Shown here: positions 1 to 10,416 of the stretch, one piece after another
Numbering within the stretch: the stretch's first letter is position 1
How the letters are laid out: every line of letters starts with the position of its first letter
DNA from: Kofleriaceae bacterium
GTDB lineage: Bacteria; Myxococcota_A; Polyangia; Haliangiales; Haliangiaceae
NCBI GenBank assembly: GCA_024762925.1
Contig: JANTGM010000001.1
Coordinates: forward strand, 149,555-213,554
DNA length: 64,000 nt
Reading direction: 5' to 3'
Notes under the pieces: model-generated
Databases searched by the model: none
Told to the model about the DNA's origin: nothing
What the model saw: the letters and a program-made list of their open reading frames with translations, nothing else
Program-made: the position numbers and the translations under genes

Positions 1-1160
1 CACGTAGTCCCCAGAGCCTTGCGTAGGTTTCGAACCATGCTCTTGAGCCCGCCTGCGGCACCGGCATCACAGATGGATGTTGTTTGGCCGGTCTCGCCAA
101 AAGCACTTGCGAACGCACTGAGCCGAATGCCTGGATAGGCGTCGTTGCCTGTTTGGTCCTCACACGCGGCCAAGAGCTCCGATTCCATGATCAGCTCATC
201 GCGTCCAATCACAACATGGCCAGGATCGCCGACAATCGCCGTTACAACCCGATCCGCAGGATTGGGTTTTATCTCTTCTAAGAATTCTACGTAGTCACCT
301 ACGGAGGTGACGAAGTTGGATTGCGGGTGCGGGCGACAACCATCGCGCGATCCTGGCTGGTAGACATCGTCACCGTCGCAGATCACACCAGTCTGAAAAC
401 ACCGGAAGTTTGGAGAGTCGCCGAGAAATCTGGGAGCGTCAGGGTTAAAGAGCTCGGAGTTGAATGCGGAACAGTCATCCTCGCTTGTGAGCACAACAAC
501 ACCGAGAACAGAATCAGGTCGTACAAATCCCAATCCGTCTTCGCGGGCTTGAAATAGCGAAGAACGCATGGCTTCTAAGGGTTGTTCGTAGTCGCAGCCA
601 ACTTCGCCAAGGTGACTCATGCATTGAAATGCGCTTGCGATCTCACCTTCAAAGTTGGCAATCGCCTCGCCTTTCTCGCCGTGGCGATAGGCCAGAAAAG
701 AATCGGCGGTGGCCGCACATCCGCGATTGCTTGGAGCCAGTAGCAGACCGCCATCGCCATAGCTGGAGCACTGGCTGACCGAATCACTAAACTTCCCAAC
801 GCCCATGTCTGTTGAGACAACGCCAATATGCAGATCAGGCAAACCACGTCCAAAGGCGAGGTTGTGAAGCATGCTCTCAAAGAGCTTGCCCAAGTCGTTT
901 TGGCGCTCCTCCATGTCTTCGGTGTTGTCGACAACAAAGAGCAGGTCGACTTGATCGCGCAGGATCGCAGGTGTGTTGACCACTTCCCGAAAGACGCCCG
1001 GTGCGTCTTCGCCGAGACTCACCTCCGGCTCCAGACAGCCGCCCGCAACCAGCGAGGCAGTGAGCAGCGCCAAGGTGTGCGTTGTTGTGAGCCGTTTGGA
1101 GGGAATGGTTTGCTGAGTGTGGCCGGAAATCGCCAGAACTGTGTGGGAAAAATCGGACAA
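1..1160 (-). CDS. Von Willebrand A-like lipoprotein (C-terminus beyond the window)
   Basis: On the minus strand an open frame runs from about 1160 off the left edge (386 codons visible). A hydrophobic stretch ends in the lipobox-like VAGGC (Cys42). It is followed by FVVDNTEDM, which matches the first strand and metal-site position of VWA domains; the usual DxSxS is replaced by DNTED, so metal binding may be altered. Later Cys-containing patches (SEDDCSAF, CFQTGVICDGDD) resemble the many VWA surface lipoproteins of Myxococcota. Inference: an outer-membrane-anchored protein of unknown ligand. No ATG is available. TTG at 1160 is the first standard start after an in-frame stop; an ATT at 1106 would give a cleaner Lys-Arg-led signal peptide, so the start is uncertain. 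Confidence 0.75.
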   Translation of the reverse strand, partial: MSDFSHTVLAISGHTQQTIPSKRLTTTHTLALLTASLVAGGCLEPEVSLGEDAPGVFREVVNTPAILRDQVDLLFVVDNTEDMEERQNDLGKLFESMLHNLAFGRGLPDLHIGVVSTDMGVGKFSDSVSQCSSYGDGGLLLAPSNRGCAATADSFLAYRHGEKGEAIANFEGEIASAFQCMSHLGEVGCDYEQPLEAMRSSLFQAREDGLGFVRPDSVLGVVVLTSEDDCSAFNSELFNPDAPRFLGDSPNFRCFQTGVICDGDDVYQPGSRDGCRPHPQSNFVTSVGDYVEFLEEIKPNPADRVVTAIVGDPGHVVIGRDELIMESELLAACEDQTGNDAYPGIRLSAFASAFGETGQTTSICDAGAAGGLKSMVRNLRKALGTT

Positions 1161-1352
1161 GTTTTATAACTCGCGGAAATTGTTAATTCGAGCGCGAGTG
1201 TGATCTCTGTGCCAAGCACAATCGCTGTTTATGCTGCACACTTATAGAACATGGTCGGCAAAATGCTTCGAGGACAACGGGGACAGCAGAGTTCAATTCC
1301 ACAAGCGCGAGTCGTGCAGGGCGGCCATGCACCAACATGGCGATATCAAGAG

Positions 1353-1508
1353 ATGCGCTCTATTGGAACCAGCCAACCTAGCTATGAGCGCACGCGCGGA
1401 GGACGCGAGGAGGCCATCGCCATCTTCTTTGGCTTCTGGCCGCTAATCGCCATCGTAACGATGGGTATCGCGATGGTGTGGAGCGCCTCGGTCTTTAATG
1501 GGCCGTAG
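1353..1508 (+). CDS. Small single-pass membrane protein, unknown
   Basis: A 51-residue frame with a polar, Arg-rich N-terminal third and one clear membrane span (roughly residues 20-45, containing IFFGFWPLIAIVTMGIA). I do not recognise a family. An AAGAG lies immediately before this ATG. The same frame is open back to an ATG at 1251, but those upstream residues look like random coding. It ends just before the convergent small gene at 1512. The hydrophobic segment is the main reason to believe it; a chance ORF is possible. Confidence 0.4.
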   Translation: MRSIGTSQPSYERTRGGREEAIAIFFGFWPLIAIVTMGIAMVWSASVFNGP

Positions 1509-1511
1509 CGG

Positions 1512-1679
1512 CTAGCCACCAAAGAGTCGCGAGAAGAAGCCTCCAGATGCGCGCTTCTCTTCCGCGGTGCACTTGCATCGCTCATCTTTGGGAACCTTGC
1601 CAAGGACCGATTCAATATGGGCCCCACAGCCGGCCCAGCCAGGCTTGCCGCAGCACTTGCATGTAATACGTCTACACAT
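1512..1679 (-). CDS. Conserved-looking 55-residue Cys-rich (putative zinc-binding) protein
   Basis: The minus-strand frame from ATG at 1677-1679 to TAG at 1512-1514 encodes 55 residues beginning MCRRITCKCCGKPGWAGCG, with a later CKC. The six-to-seven Cys in short spacings, plus His21 in GAHIE, look like a compact zinc knuckle. From memory, short proteins with the same opening (MCRRxTCxxCGKPxWAGCGxHxE) occur in scattered bacteria, fungi and plants; I cannot verify this here. Function unknown. It lies between the small membrane protein and the M28 peptidase. There is no good Shine-Dalgarno before the ATG, and the acidic/basic C-terminal third ends in Gly-Gly. Confidence 0.75.
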   Translation of the reverse strand: MCRRITCKCCGKPGWAGCGAHIESVLGKVPKDERCKCTAEEKRASGGFFSRLFGG

Positions 1680-1777
1680 GCCACGGAGGGTACGTTAGCT
1701 GCGCTCAATTGCAACCACGAAGGCACAGCGAAGGGCGTGGAGGACCAGACCTGCGGCAGAAACGACCGCAGGGCAAC

Positions 1778-4177
1778 TCAGCGAATCGGTGGCTCGCCCA
1801 ACGTGAGTGGCATCTCGATTCGTTTGCCATCTCGAATGACTTGAACTGTGATGGTTTCTCCGGAGCCAATGCGCGAGAGACGTTGCATGAGCGTGCTGCC
1901 ATTCACGGAGTGGCCTCCGAGCTTCGTGATGATGTCACCGTTCTTGAGACCAGACTTGCTGGCGGGCGCGTCCTCCACAGCTTGGCCAATGCGCACACCT
2001 TCACTTGCGTCAATGCTGTGTCGCTGTCGGTCCTCATCGCTCAGTCGACCAGGACGGATGCCGAGGTATCCACGTTTGGCACGCTCAAGGGTGAGGCTGG
2101 TGCTCTTGCCGTCGCGCACGACGTCCACAGCGACTGCGGTGCCAGGGGCCAGATCCGCAAGCACCCGACCTGCAGAGCGCGCTACCGGCTCCTTTGTTCG
2201 TCCGTTTTCAATCATGAGCGACCCAATCTTGGCGATGCGATCACCCAGCTTAAGCCCTGCAAGCGTCGCGCGCGAGTCGGCTTCGATTGCGCGAATGGTG
2301 CCGGCGTTTACCGATGCACCAAGCCAGTCAAGCTTGTGAATGAACGAAGGGCGTGTTGGTGCATTCGCCACGTCCTCTGCCAATCCGTAGCCAACTCGCA
2401 CGATGCGCTCCATCCGCGGATAGTCCAGTTTGTCGGCGTGATCTTCGAGACCGTGATAGTCGTCGTGCAGTCCGGTGAAGAAGAACGCCGAGGGAACCTC
2501 TTTCTTGAAGAACGCGTGGTGGTCGCTGTTTGCTGTGTAGGGCCCTTTTAGGAATCGAAGCTCGGACTCGCTATCGGAGTCTGCGAATGCTCCCTGCGCC
2601 TTGGTCTCCTCGCCGGATAGAAACGCCACCCGAACGCCCATGCGCTTGGCAGCTCGTTCGGCGATTGCAAGAATGTCTGTAGCCCGATCACCGCCGACAA
2701 ACTCAACAGGGTTGCCATCGTTGCGGCCAATCATATCGAGGTTGAGCATGAAGGCGACGTTGGACGTGTCAAGGGGCCCTTGCTTCACAAGAGCTCGAGA
2801 GCCCAAGAGCCCTCGTTCCTCCCCAGAAAAGCCGATGAAGAGCATGCTGCGCCTAGGTGCAGTGGGGGCACTGGCAAAGGCTTGGGCCAGCTCAAGTACA
2901 CCAGCGGTTCCCGATGCATTGTCGTCGGCTCCATTGTAGATCGTGTCCTTGCCTTCAATGTTGCTAACGCCGGTGGTGCCAAGATGATCGAAGTGACCGC
3001 CAACAACGACGAATTCGTTTCGCAGTGCTGAGTCCGAACCTTCGAGGTACGCAATGACGTTCTTTCCCGTGACCGTGAGTGGTGTCTTTCGCGCGAGGAC
3101 CGCTCCGCTAGCGTGCGAGTCCAGTTCAACGTCCTTTGCCTTCAAGCCTTCGTCCACCGCGACCTGGAGTTCGCGCAGACTCTTGCCGGTCTTGGCGATG
3201 AGCTCGGTACCCACCTCAGAAGAAATATGAAACGCGAGGAGGGTCTGCTCTTCTTGAGGCAGCGCTGCTTTGCCACCTCTCGCGGACGGGTCTTTCCCTC
3301 TCGTAGGCTTCTTGCCCCGTGCCTTGCCCTTCGACTTGCCAGCGGCGAGCGCTGCACGCTTTTCTCTCGCCGCCTTGATGCGCTCGTGGCGCTCCTTGAG
3401 CTTTGCTTCGTACTCGTGCGTTTCCTCGGCTGTGAGCGGAATGGAGAGGCCACTTGGCATGCGCAAGTCGTCAGCAACTTCGGCAGTGACGGGGCCACTA
3501 ACCAAGAGCATGCCCTTAGCGCCATGCGATTGTGCATTGAGAGCCTTGCTGCGGAATGCGCTGTGGCCGCGCAGGTCGGGGCTGCTGCTTCCATGTTCGC
3601 GCTTTCCGCCAAAGAACTGGCTGTTGGGATCGCGATACCCCGGGGCGTGGCGCAAGACCAACACCCATTTGCCTTTCACATCAAGACCCGAATAGTCATC
3701 GTAAGAGGCTTCCTTGGCAGTGATGCCATAGCCCGCGAACACCACATCGGCGTCAAGCGATCCATCATCACTAAATCCAAAAGGAGCCGCCTGGTGGCCC
3801 AGTGCAAGTTGCTTGGTGCCGGCTTTGGAGGTTAGCGAGAGATGAGTTTTCTTCGTTTCAAAGCCCTGTTGCCAAAGTTTGTACGGCACCACCATGCTGT
3901 CTTGGCCAGGCATTGGGGTAAGGCCATAGCGCGCAAACTCCGAAGCAATGTACTCGGCTGCTTTCTCATAGCCTGGTTGGAGCGTCTCTCGACCTTCATA
4001 CGCATCGGAAGCCAAGAGTTCGACATGTCGCCGCAAGTCACGAGCCGTAATCGTTTGCGCTCCTGTGGTGGCAGCCGGATCGGTGGCAGCAGTTGTGACT
4101 TCTTTCGAAGTCCCGGTGGTGCATGAGACCGAAGCGGCGAGAAGCGAGGCTAGACAAGAGGGTAGGAGTCTGCGCAT
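1778..4177 (-). CDS. M28-family zinc aminopeptidase-like lipoprotein with PA domain and two PDZ domains
   Basis: A 799-residue exported protein. The lipobox ASVSC puts the lipid anchor at Cys19. A PA-like domain spans about 130-350 and is interrupted by a Lys/Arg-rich insertion (about 256-312). The M28 catalytic domain (about 370-605) keeps the full two-zinc site: His395 (GGHFDH), Asp418 (GADDN), Glu453/Glu454 (GEERG), Asp481 (LDMIGR) and a His at 553/554 (SDHH). Two PDZ domains follow (about 615-700 and 702-795). Family knowledge: M28 enzymes remove N-terminal residues from peptides, and PDZ domains recognise C-termini or regulate. Inference: an envelope-anchored peptidase. It is transcribed away from the biotin carboxylase gene across a 115-bp divergent spacer. 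Confidence 0.93.
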   Translation of the reverse strand: MRRLLPSCLASLLAASVSCTTGTSKEVTTAATDPAATTGAQTITARDLRRHVELLASDAYEGRETLQPGYEKAAEYIASEFARYGLTPMPGQDSMVVPYKLWQQGFETKKTHLSLTSKAGTKQLALGHQAAPFGFSDDGSLDADVVFAGYGITAKEASYDDYSGLDVKGKWVLVLRHAPGYRDPNSQFFGGKREHGSSSPDLRGHSAFRSKALNAQSHGAKGMLLVSGPVTAEVADDLRMPSGLSIPLTAEETHEYEAKLKERHERIKAAREKRAALAAGKSKGKARGKKPTRGKDPSARGGKAALPQEEQTLLAFHISSEVGTELIAKTGKSLRELQVAVDEGLKAKDVELDSHASGAVLARKTPLTVTGKNVIAYLEGSDSALRNEFVVVGGHFDHLGTTGVSNIEGKDTIYNGADDNASGTAGVLELAQAFASAPTAPRRSMLFIGFSGEERGLLGSRALVKQGPLDTSNVAFMLNLDMIGRNDGNPVEFVGGDRATDILAIAERAAKRMGVRVAFLSGEETKAQGAFADSDSESELRFLKGPYTANSDHHAFFKKEVPSAFFFTGLHDDYHGLEDHADKLDYPRMERIVRVGYGLAEDVANAPTRPSFIHKLDWLGASVNAGTIRAIEADSRATLAGLKLGDRIAKIGSLMIENGRTKEPVARSAGRVLADLAPGTAVAVDVVRDGKSTSLTLERAKRGYLGIRPGRLSDEDRQRHSIDASEGVRIGQAVEDAPASKSGLKNGDIITKLGGHSVNGSTLMQRLSRIGSGETITVQVIRDGKRIEMPLTLGEPPIR

Positions 4178-4292
4178 GGTGGCCCTATACCACGCAGGAC
4201 CGAAACTGGGTGTCTCCGTGGATCACGCTCTACTTCGCCAGTTTTGTCCTCCTCGTGCTTCGCCAATCGCGGGGCTGTTGTAGAGTCCGCGC

Positions 4293-5834
4293 ATGGCAGC
4301 TCCGACCGAACGTCCCATCCGCCGAGTACTCATCGCAAACCGCGGTGAAATCGCCATTCGAGTCATTCGTACCTTGCGTGAACTTGGCATCGAAAGCGTT
4401 GCGGTCTACAGCGATGTCGACCGAAAGGCTGCCCACGTTCTCCTCGCAGACATGGCCCTGCCGATTGGTCCAGCCGTCGCTGCTGAGAGCTACCTGGTGA
4501 TCGACAAAATCATCGCAGCCTGCAAGGAGACGGGTGCAGATGCTGTGCACCCCGGCTACGGATTTCTCTCAGAGAACGATGTCTTCGCAGAACGTCTAGA
4601 AGCGGAGGGCATTACGTTGATTGGGCCGCCGGCGGCAGCGATGCGTCTGATGGGCTCAAAGACTGAAGCGCGCAAAGCGGTAATCGCAGCGGGGCTACCC
4701 GTTGTCCCCGGCGAAAGTGGTCCTGGTGGCAACGGCTTTGACGATGTGCCAAGTGCACTCGAGGCGGCCAAGAAGATCGGATTCCCCGTGCTCATCAAGG
4801 CAGCGGCGGGTGGTGGTGGCAAAGGCATGCGATTGGTGGCCGACTTGGAGTCATTTGAAGCGAGCTTCAGCGCTGCCAAGCGCGAGGCGCTGAGCTCCTT
4901 TGGTGACGATACGGTGTACGTGGAGAAAGCCATCATCGGGCCACGACACGTCGAAATCCAAGTCTTCGCCGACAAACACGGCAACGTCGTGCACCTCGGC
5001 GAGCGCGACTGCTCGGTGCAGAGGCGACATCAGAAGGTGGTGGAGGAGTCTCCTTCTCCCGCAGTCTCAGAAGAATTACGACAGCGCATGGGGGCATCCG
5101 CAATCGAAGCGGCACGTTGTTGCAACTACGAGGGCGCTGGAACGGTGGAGTTTCTCCTCACAACGACTGGCGAGTACTACTTTCTCGAGATGAACACACG
5201 TCTGCAAGTTGAGCATCCCGTCACCGAGATGGTCTACGGTGTGGACTTGGTCGCATGGCAAGTCGCCGTTGCTGAGGGCAAGCCGCTGCCAATGAGCCAA
5301 GACCAAATCAACGCTTCTCACCGAGGGGCCGCGCTGGAGTGTCGAATCTATGCAGAGGACCCTGTGCGATTTCTGCCATCACCTGGCACCATCAGCACAC
5401 TTCGAACCCCCGCAGGTCCCTATGTCCGTGATGATTCCTGTGCCTACGAAGGCGTTGAGATTTCGATGTACTACGACCCGCTCATTTCAAAGCTCATCAC
5501 TTGGGGCGATGACCGTGCACAAGCCATCGCGCGCATGCGTCGAGCTCTCGCTGAGTATCGTGTCGTCGGTATAGAAACCAACATCGCGTTTCATCAACGG
5601 CTCCTAAGCCACCAAGGGTTTGTGGCTGGGGAGTACGACACCGGCATCATCGACCGGGACGAGAGCCTCACGACTCCAACCATTGCCGAAGGCGCAGAAC
5701 TCGATGCCGGGATTGCCATGGCTGCTCTGCGCAACCATCTAAGTGGTCCTCGGTCATTGGAGTCCGCAGCCGATGGACAGACCGCAAGCACCTCTGCATG
5801 GCGTGCTCCTCTGCCAACTTGGCGCGGTCGCTAG
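4293..5834 (+). CDS. accC: Biotin carboxylase subunit of acetyl-/acyl-CoA carboxylase
   Basis: ATP-dependent carboxylation of biotin, the first half-reaction of acetyl- or propionyl-CoA carboxylase. The protein has 513 residues: N-terminal biotin carboxylase domain (RRVLIANRGEIAIRV), an ATP-grasp core with the glycine-rich AAAGGGGKGM loop, the catalytic EMNTRLQVEHPVTE segment and a C-terminal biotin-carboxylase domain. It is longer than the roughly 450-residue E. coli AccC and ends without a biotin-carrier domain (no MKM), so it must act on a separate carrier protein. No carrier or carboxyltransferase gene lies nearby, so acyl-CoA specificity cannot be decided. The tail after about residue 475 is low in conserved motifs. 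Confidence 0.93.
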   Translation: MAAPTERPIRRVLIANRGEIAIRVIRTLRELGIESVAVYSDVDRKAAHVLLADMALPIGPAVAAESYLVIDKIIAACKETGADAVHPGYGFLSENDVFAERLEAEGITLIGPPAAAMRLMGSKTEARKAVIAAGLPVVPGESGPGGNGFDDVPSALEAAKKIGFPVLIKAAAGGGGKGMRLVADLESFEASFSAAKREALSSFGDDTVYVEKAIIGPRHVEIQVFADKHGNVVHLGERDCSVQRRHQKVVEESPSPAVSEELRQRMGASAIEAARCCNYEGAGTVEFLLTTTGEYYFLEMNTRLQVEHPVTEMVYGVDLVAWQVAVAEGKPLPMSQDQINASHRGAALECRIYAEDPVRFLPSPGTISTLRTPAGPYVRDDSCAYEGVEISMYYDPLISKLITWGDDRAQAIARMRRALAEYRVVGIETNIAFHQRLLSHQGFVAGEYDTGIIDRDESLTTPTIAEGAELDAGIAMAALRNHLSGPRSLESAADGQTASTSAWRAPLPTWRGR

Positions 5835-5904
5835 CCCGGGATCGGTCCCAGGCTTCCATTGAGTTGCAAGGTGGGATTCGCCTGCGATGTGGCTCCATGC
5901 GCCA

Positions 5905-5933
5905 TTGACGGCTTATGGCACCTACCGTAGAGT
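5905..5933 (+). promoter_or_regulatory. Putative sigma-70 promoter of pyrG
   Basis: TTGACG (5905-5910), 17-bp spacer, TAGAGT (5928-5933). Transcription would start near 5940, leaving only about 8 nt before the pyrG ATG. Confidence 0.5.
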
Positions 5934-5945
5934 AGCCTCCCATAA

Positions 5946-7598
<1,653 letters not shown>

Positions 7599-7728
7599 GC
7601 GCCCGTTCACCAGTAATCTGACGTTGCTTCGTTCCGTGACATGTGCGGAGACGTGCTGCAATGTATGCAGTTGGGGCGCCAAGTGGCCAGGGTAAAGCAA
7701 TTCCCGGGCCACGACGTGTTGCGGTGGG

Positions 7729-7757
7729 TTTACAATGGTTCATGCCAGGGCTATGAT
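7729..7757 (+). promoter_or_regulatory. Strong sigma-70-type promoter for the rpoN-PTS operon
   Basis: TTTACA (7729-7734), a 17-bp spacer and TATGAT (7752-7757), close to consensus. The predicted start near 7764 leaves a leader of about 54 nt before rpoN, whose ATG is preceded by AAAGGGG. Confidence 0.6.
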
Positions 7758-7817
7758 TTGTCGGACATATAGGTGCGGTTCTGCTCCTATCCTTAAGAGA
7801 ACAAAGGGGAATTTCGT

Positions 7818-9302
7818 ATGGCAATGGAGATGAGACAGAGTCTCAAGCTGAGCCAACAGCTGGTGATGACTCCACAGCTGCAGCAAGCAATCAAGCTGTT
7901 GCAACTGTCTCGGGTTGAGCTCGTCGAGCTGGTGCGAGAGGAGATGTTGGAGAACCCGGTGTTGGAGGACGATCTCGAACTCGGCAGCACCAACCCTGAA
8001 AAGGAAGTCGTTGAGGCCAGCCAAAGTACCGCGGCAGATCCACCGGTCGCTGAAGCGCCCGCTCCAGGCGAGGGGCAGGAGGCACAGCCCGAAGGAGAGG
8101 TTGCGGCAGCTGACAACGCACCCAATGAGATTGATTGGGAGAACTACCTCGACAGCTATCAGGCGGGTTCATCCCCCGGAGCTGGCGTGCGCCCAAACGA
8201 CGACGACTTGCCCTCATTGGAGCAGACCCTCACCAAGACCGAGTCCCTCGAAGAACATCTGATGTGGCAGCTGCGCATGTCGGATCTTACCGAGGAGCAA
8301 AAGCAAATTGGTGAACTCATCGTTGGCAACATTGATCGAGATGGCTACGTCAAAGACCCACCAATTGAGGATCTGGCCGCAGAGGCTGAGTGCAGTCTTG
8401 AGGAGGCCGAAGTCGTTCTTATGAAGATTCAGAGCTTTGATCCAGTGGGGGTTGGAGCTCGCAGCCTCGCTGAGTGCATGTTCATCCAAGCAGTCCACTA
8501 TGGGGAAGATGATGACCTCTTAGTCAAGATGATCCGTTCGCACATTGGCAACCTGGAGAAAAAGAACTACCAGGCGATTGCCCGCGATCTAAAAGAGCCG
8601 CTCGAGGAAATCTACGAGGCAGTGAAAGTCTTTCAAGAGTTTGATCCTCGTCCGGGGCGCCAGTATTCGTCGGACGATCCTCACTACATCACGCCAGATG
8701 TCTACATTCACAAAGTTGGCGACAAGTACTTTGTTGTCCCCAACGATGATGGCTTGCCCAAGCTCAAGATTTCGAATTTCTACCGCAGTGCAATGGACGG
8801 TTCGGCCAACGCCAAGAACTACATCCAAGACAAATTGCGCTCAGCTCAGTGGCTCATTCGGTCGATTCATCAGCGCCAGCGAACCATCATCAAAGTCACA
8901 GAGTCGATCCTAAAATTCCAGCGGGAGTTTTTTGATAAGGGAGTAGCGCACCTCAAGCCGCTTATTCTTCGAGATGTGGCAGAGGATATTGGCATGCACG
9001 AGTCGACAATCTCGCGTGTCACCACTAGCAAGTACCTTCACACCCCGCAAGGCATCTACGAGCTGAAGTACTTCTTCAATTCCGGAATCTCGCGCACCAA
9101 TGGTGACGACCTCGCTTCACAGGCTGTGAAAAGCAAAATCAAGAACATCATTGCAGGGGAAGACCCAAAGAAGCCGCTATCCGACCAAAAGATCGTGATG
9201 CAGCTCAAAGAGGGCAACATCGATATTGCTCGTCGTACGGTTGCGAAGTATCGCGAGCAGTTGGGTATTCTGAGCTCATCAAAACGGAAACAAGTTTTTT
9301 AA
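7818..9302 (+). CDS. rpoN: RNA polymerase sigma-54 factor
   Basis: Sigma-54 directs RNA polymerase to GG-N10-GC promoters and needs an AAA+ activator. The 494-residue protein is complete: Gln/Leu-rich region I (LSQQLVMTPQLQQAIKLLQLS, about 8-50), an acidic region II (about 60-130), the core-binding domain, the helix-turn-helix segment (DIGMHESTISRV) and the C-terminal RpoN box ARRTVAKYR (471-479) that reads the -24 element. It heads a long operon with hpf, ptsN, hprK, rapZ, ptsH and ptsI; rpoN-hpf-ptsN order is common in Proteobacteria. The lptB gene often found upstream is absent; pyrG is there instead. Confidence 0.98.
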   Translation: MAMEMRQSLKLSQQLVMTPQLQQAIKLLQLSRVELVELVREEMLENPVLEDDLELGSTNPEKEVVEASQSTAADPPVAEAPAPGEGQEAQPEGEVAAADNAPNEIDWENYLDSYQAGSSPGAGVRPNDDDLPSLEQTLTKTESLEEHLMWQLRMSDLTEEQKQIGELIVGNIDRDGYVKDPPIEDLAAEAECSLEEAEVVLMKIQSFDPVGVGARSLAECMFIQAVHYGEDDDLLVKMIRSHIGNLEKKNYQAIARDLKEPLEEIYEAVKVFQEFDPRPGRQYSSDDPHYITPDVYIHKVGDKYFVVPNDDGLPKLKISNFYRSAMDGSANAKNYIQDKLRSAQWLIRSIHQRQRTIIKVTESILKFQREFFDKGVAHLKPLILRDVAEDIGMHESTISRVTTSKYLHTPQGIYELKYFFNSGISRTNGDDLASQAVKSKIKNIIAGEDPKKPLSDQKIVMQLKEGNIDIARRTVAKYREQLGILSSSKRKQVF

Positions 9303-9324
9303 GAACACGAGATCAATCGACGGC

Positions 9325-9344
9325 TCGCGACATCTCTGTCGCGA
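9325..9344 (+). other. Hairpin between rpoN and hpf
   Basis: Perfect 7-bp inverted repeat TCGCGAC-ATCTCT-GTCGCGA in the 84-nt spacer. No T-run follows, so it is more likely an mRNA processing or stability element than a terminator. Confidence 0.45.
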
Positions 9345-9386
9345 CGAGTTTGTTGTACACCGACGAGACATCTTTCGAGGAAGAAC

Positions 9387-9944
9387 ATGCAATTCTCTCT
9401 TACATTCCGGCACATGGATGCCACCGACGCGCTTAAGAACTACACTGAGGAGCGTCTTCAGCGAATCACGAAGTACTTTCCTGATCCAATTTCCTGCAAT
9501 GTCGTGCTAAGCGCGTCGCCACTCCGTCATCGAGTCGATGTCACACTCAAGCTCCACAACGGGTTCCAAGTTGCCGGGCACGAGACGACTGAGAACATGT
9601 ATTCGTCGATCGATTTAGTCGCAGCCAAGATCGAGAGGCAAGTTCGCAAGTACAAGGACAAGCTTCGCCATCACAAAGGACGAGACAGCGGTCGTCATCC
9701 TGTCACCCACTCTGTTGTAACGGAGCCACAGGAAGAGGATGCGGCGACCCCAGCAACCGCCCTTGTGAAGCGTGAGCAAATCCACGCGGATCCAATGACC
9801 GTGAGTGATGCCATCATGCAGATAAACCTGCTGCACAAGGCCTTCTATGTCTTCCTCAACGATGACAATGGCCAACTCAGCGTCATTTACCGCCGTGAGG
9901 GTGATGAGTTTGGACTCATCGAAGCCGGCGTTGCCAAACACTAG
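9387..9944 (+). CDS. hpf: Ribosome hibernation promoting factor, long form
   Basis: Binds the 30S subunit in slow growth and dimerises ribosomes into inactive 100S particles. The N-terminal HPF/RaiA domain (about 1-100, MQFSLTFRHMDATDAL) carries the basic helix; a variable linker (about 100-125) joins the C-terminal dimerisation domain (about 128-185, with DAIMQINLLHKAFYVF and NVIYRR-like GQLSVIYRR). At 185 residues it is the long form that can dimerise 70S ribosomes alone. A GAGGAAG lies just before the ATG. It is part of the rpoN operon; the pairing suggests joint response to starvation. Confidence 0.96.
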   Translation: MQFSLTFRHMDATDALKNYTEERLQRITKYFPDPISCNVVLSASPLRHRVDVTLKLHNGFQVAGHETTENMYSSIDLVAAKIERQVRKYKDKLRHHKGRDSGRHPVTHSVVTEPQEEDAATPATALVKREQIHADPMTVSDAIMQINLLHKAFYVFLNDDNGQLSVIYRREGDEFGLIEAGVAKH

Positions 9945-9953
9945 TTCGGTTCA

Positions 9954-10415
9954 GTGCGTATCGTTGATCTAATTCAGCGCGAGATGGTCATCCCAAAGCT
10001 TTCTGCTACGGGCAAGCCTGAGATCATTCGTGAGTTAGCTGGGTTCCTCTCAAACGGAAACGGGGCCATCGACAACGAGCGACTCGTGAAAGTGCTTACC
10101 GATCGCGAGGCTCTGGCCTCAACAGCGATTGGCGAGGGAGTTGCAATTCCACATGGCAAACTGCCAGACCTCGAACGAATTCAAGCATGCATTGGACGCG
10201 CCAGGGATGGAGTCGACTTTGATTCCATGGACGGAAAGCCCACGCACATCTTCATCGTCATGGTGGCTCCAGAGAACTCAACTGGGGCCCACTTGAAAGC
10301 GCTGGCGCGGATCAGCCGAGTATTCAAGGATAAGGACTTTCTAAGAAGACTTCTGGAAGCTCCCAATGCTGACGACATGTTTGAGGCTCTTCGCGACGAG
10401 GATTCAAAGTACTAA
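9954..10415 (+). CDS. ptsN: PTS IIA-like nitrogen-regulatory protein
   Basis: EIIA-Ntr, the terminal phospho-acceptor of the nitrogen-type PTS; in Proteobacteria it modulates potassium transport, kinases and stress responses instead of moving sugar. 153 residues. The phospho-accepting His67 is in GVAIPHGKL and the second conserved His is in STGAHLKAL. The start is a GTG nine nt after hpf, chosen because MRIVDLI aligns with the family start. It precedes hprK by one nucleotide, so translation is probably coupled. Phosphoryl groups should arrive from EI and HPr encoded downstream in the same operon. Confidence 0.96.
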   Translation: MRIVDLIQREMVIPKLSATGKPEIIRELAGFLSNGNGAIDNERLVKVLTDREALASTAIGEGVAIPHGKLPDLERIQACIGRARDGVDFDSMDGKPTHIFIVMVAPENSTGAHLKALARISRVFKDKDFLRRLLEAPNADDMFEALRDEDSKY

Positions 10416-10416
10416 G

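Noticed and set aside
1709..2551. A 280-codon plus-strand frame over the M28 gene
   Set aside because: It is antisense to a conserved peptidase with a full zinc site; codon pattern and composition fit a mirror frame.
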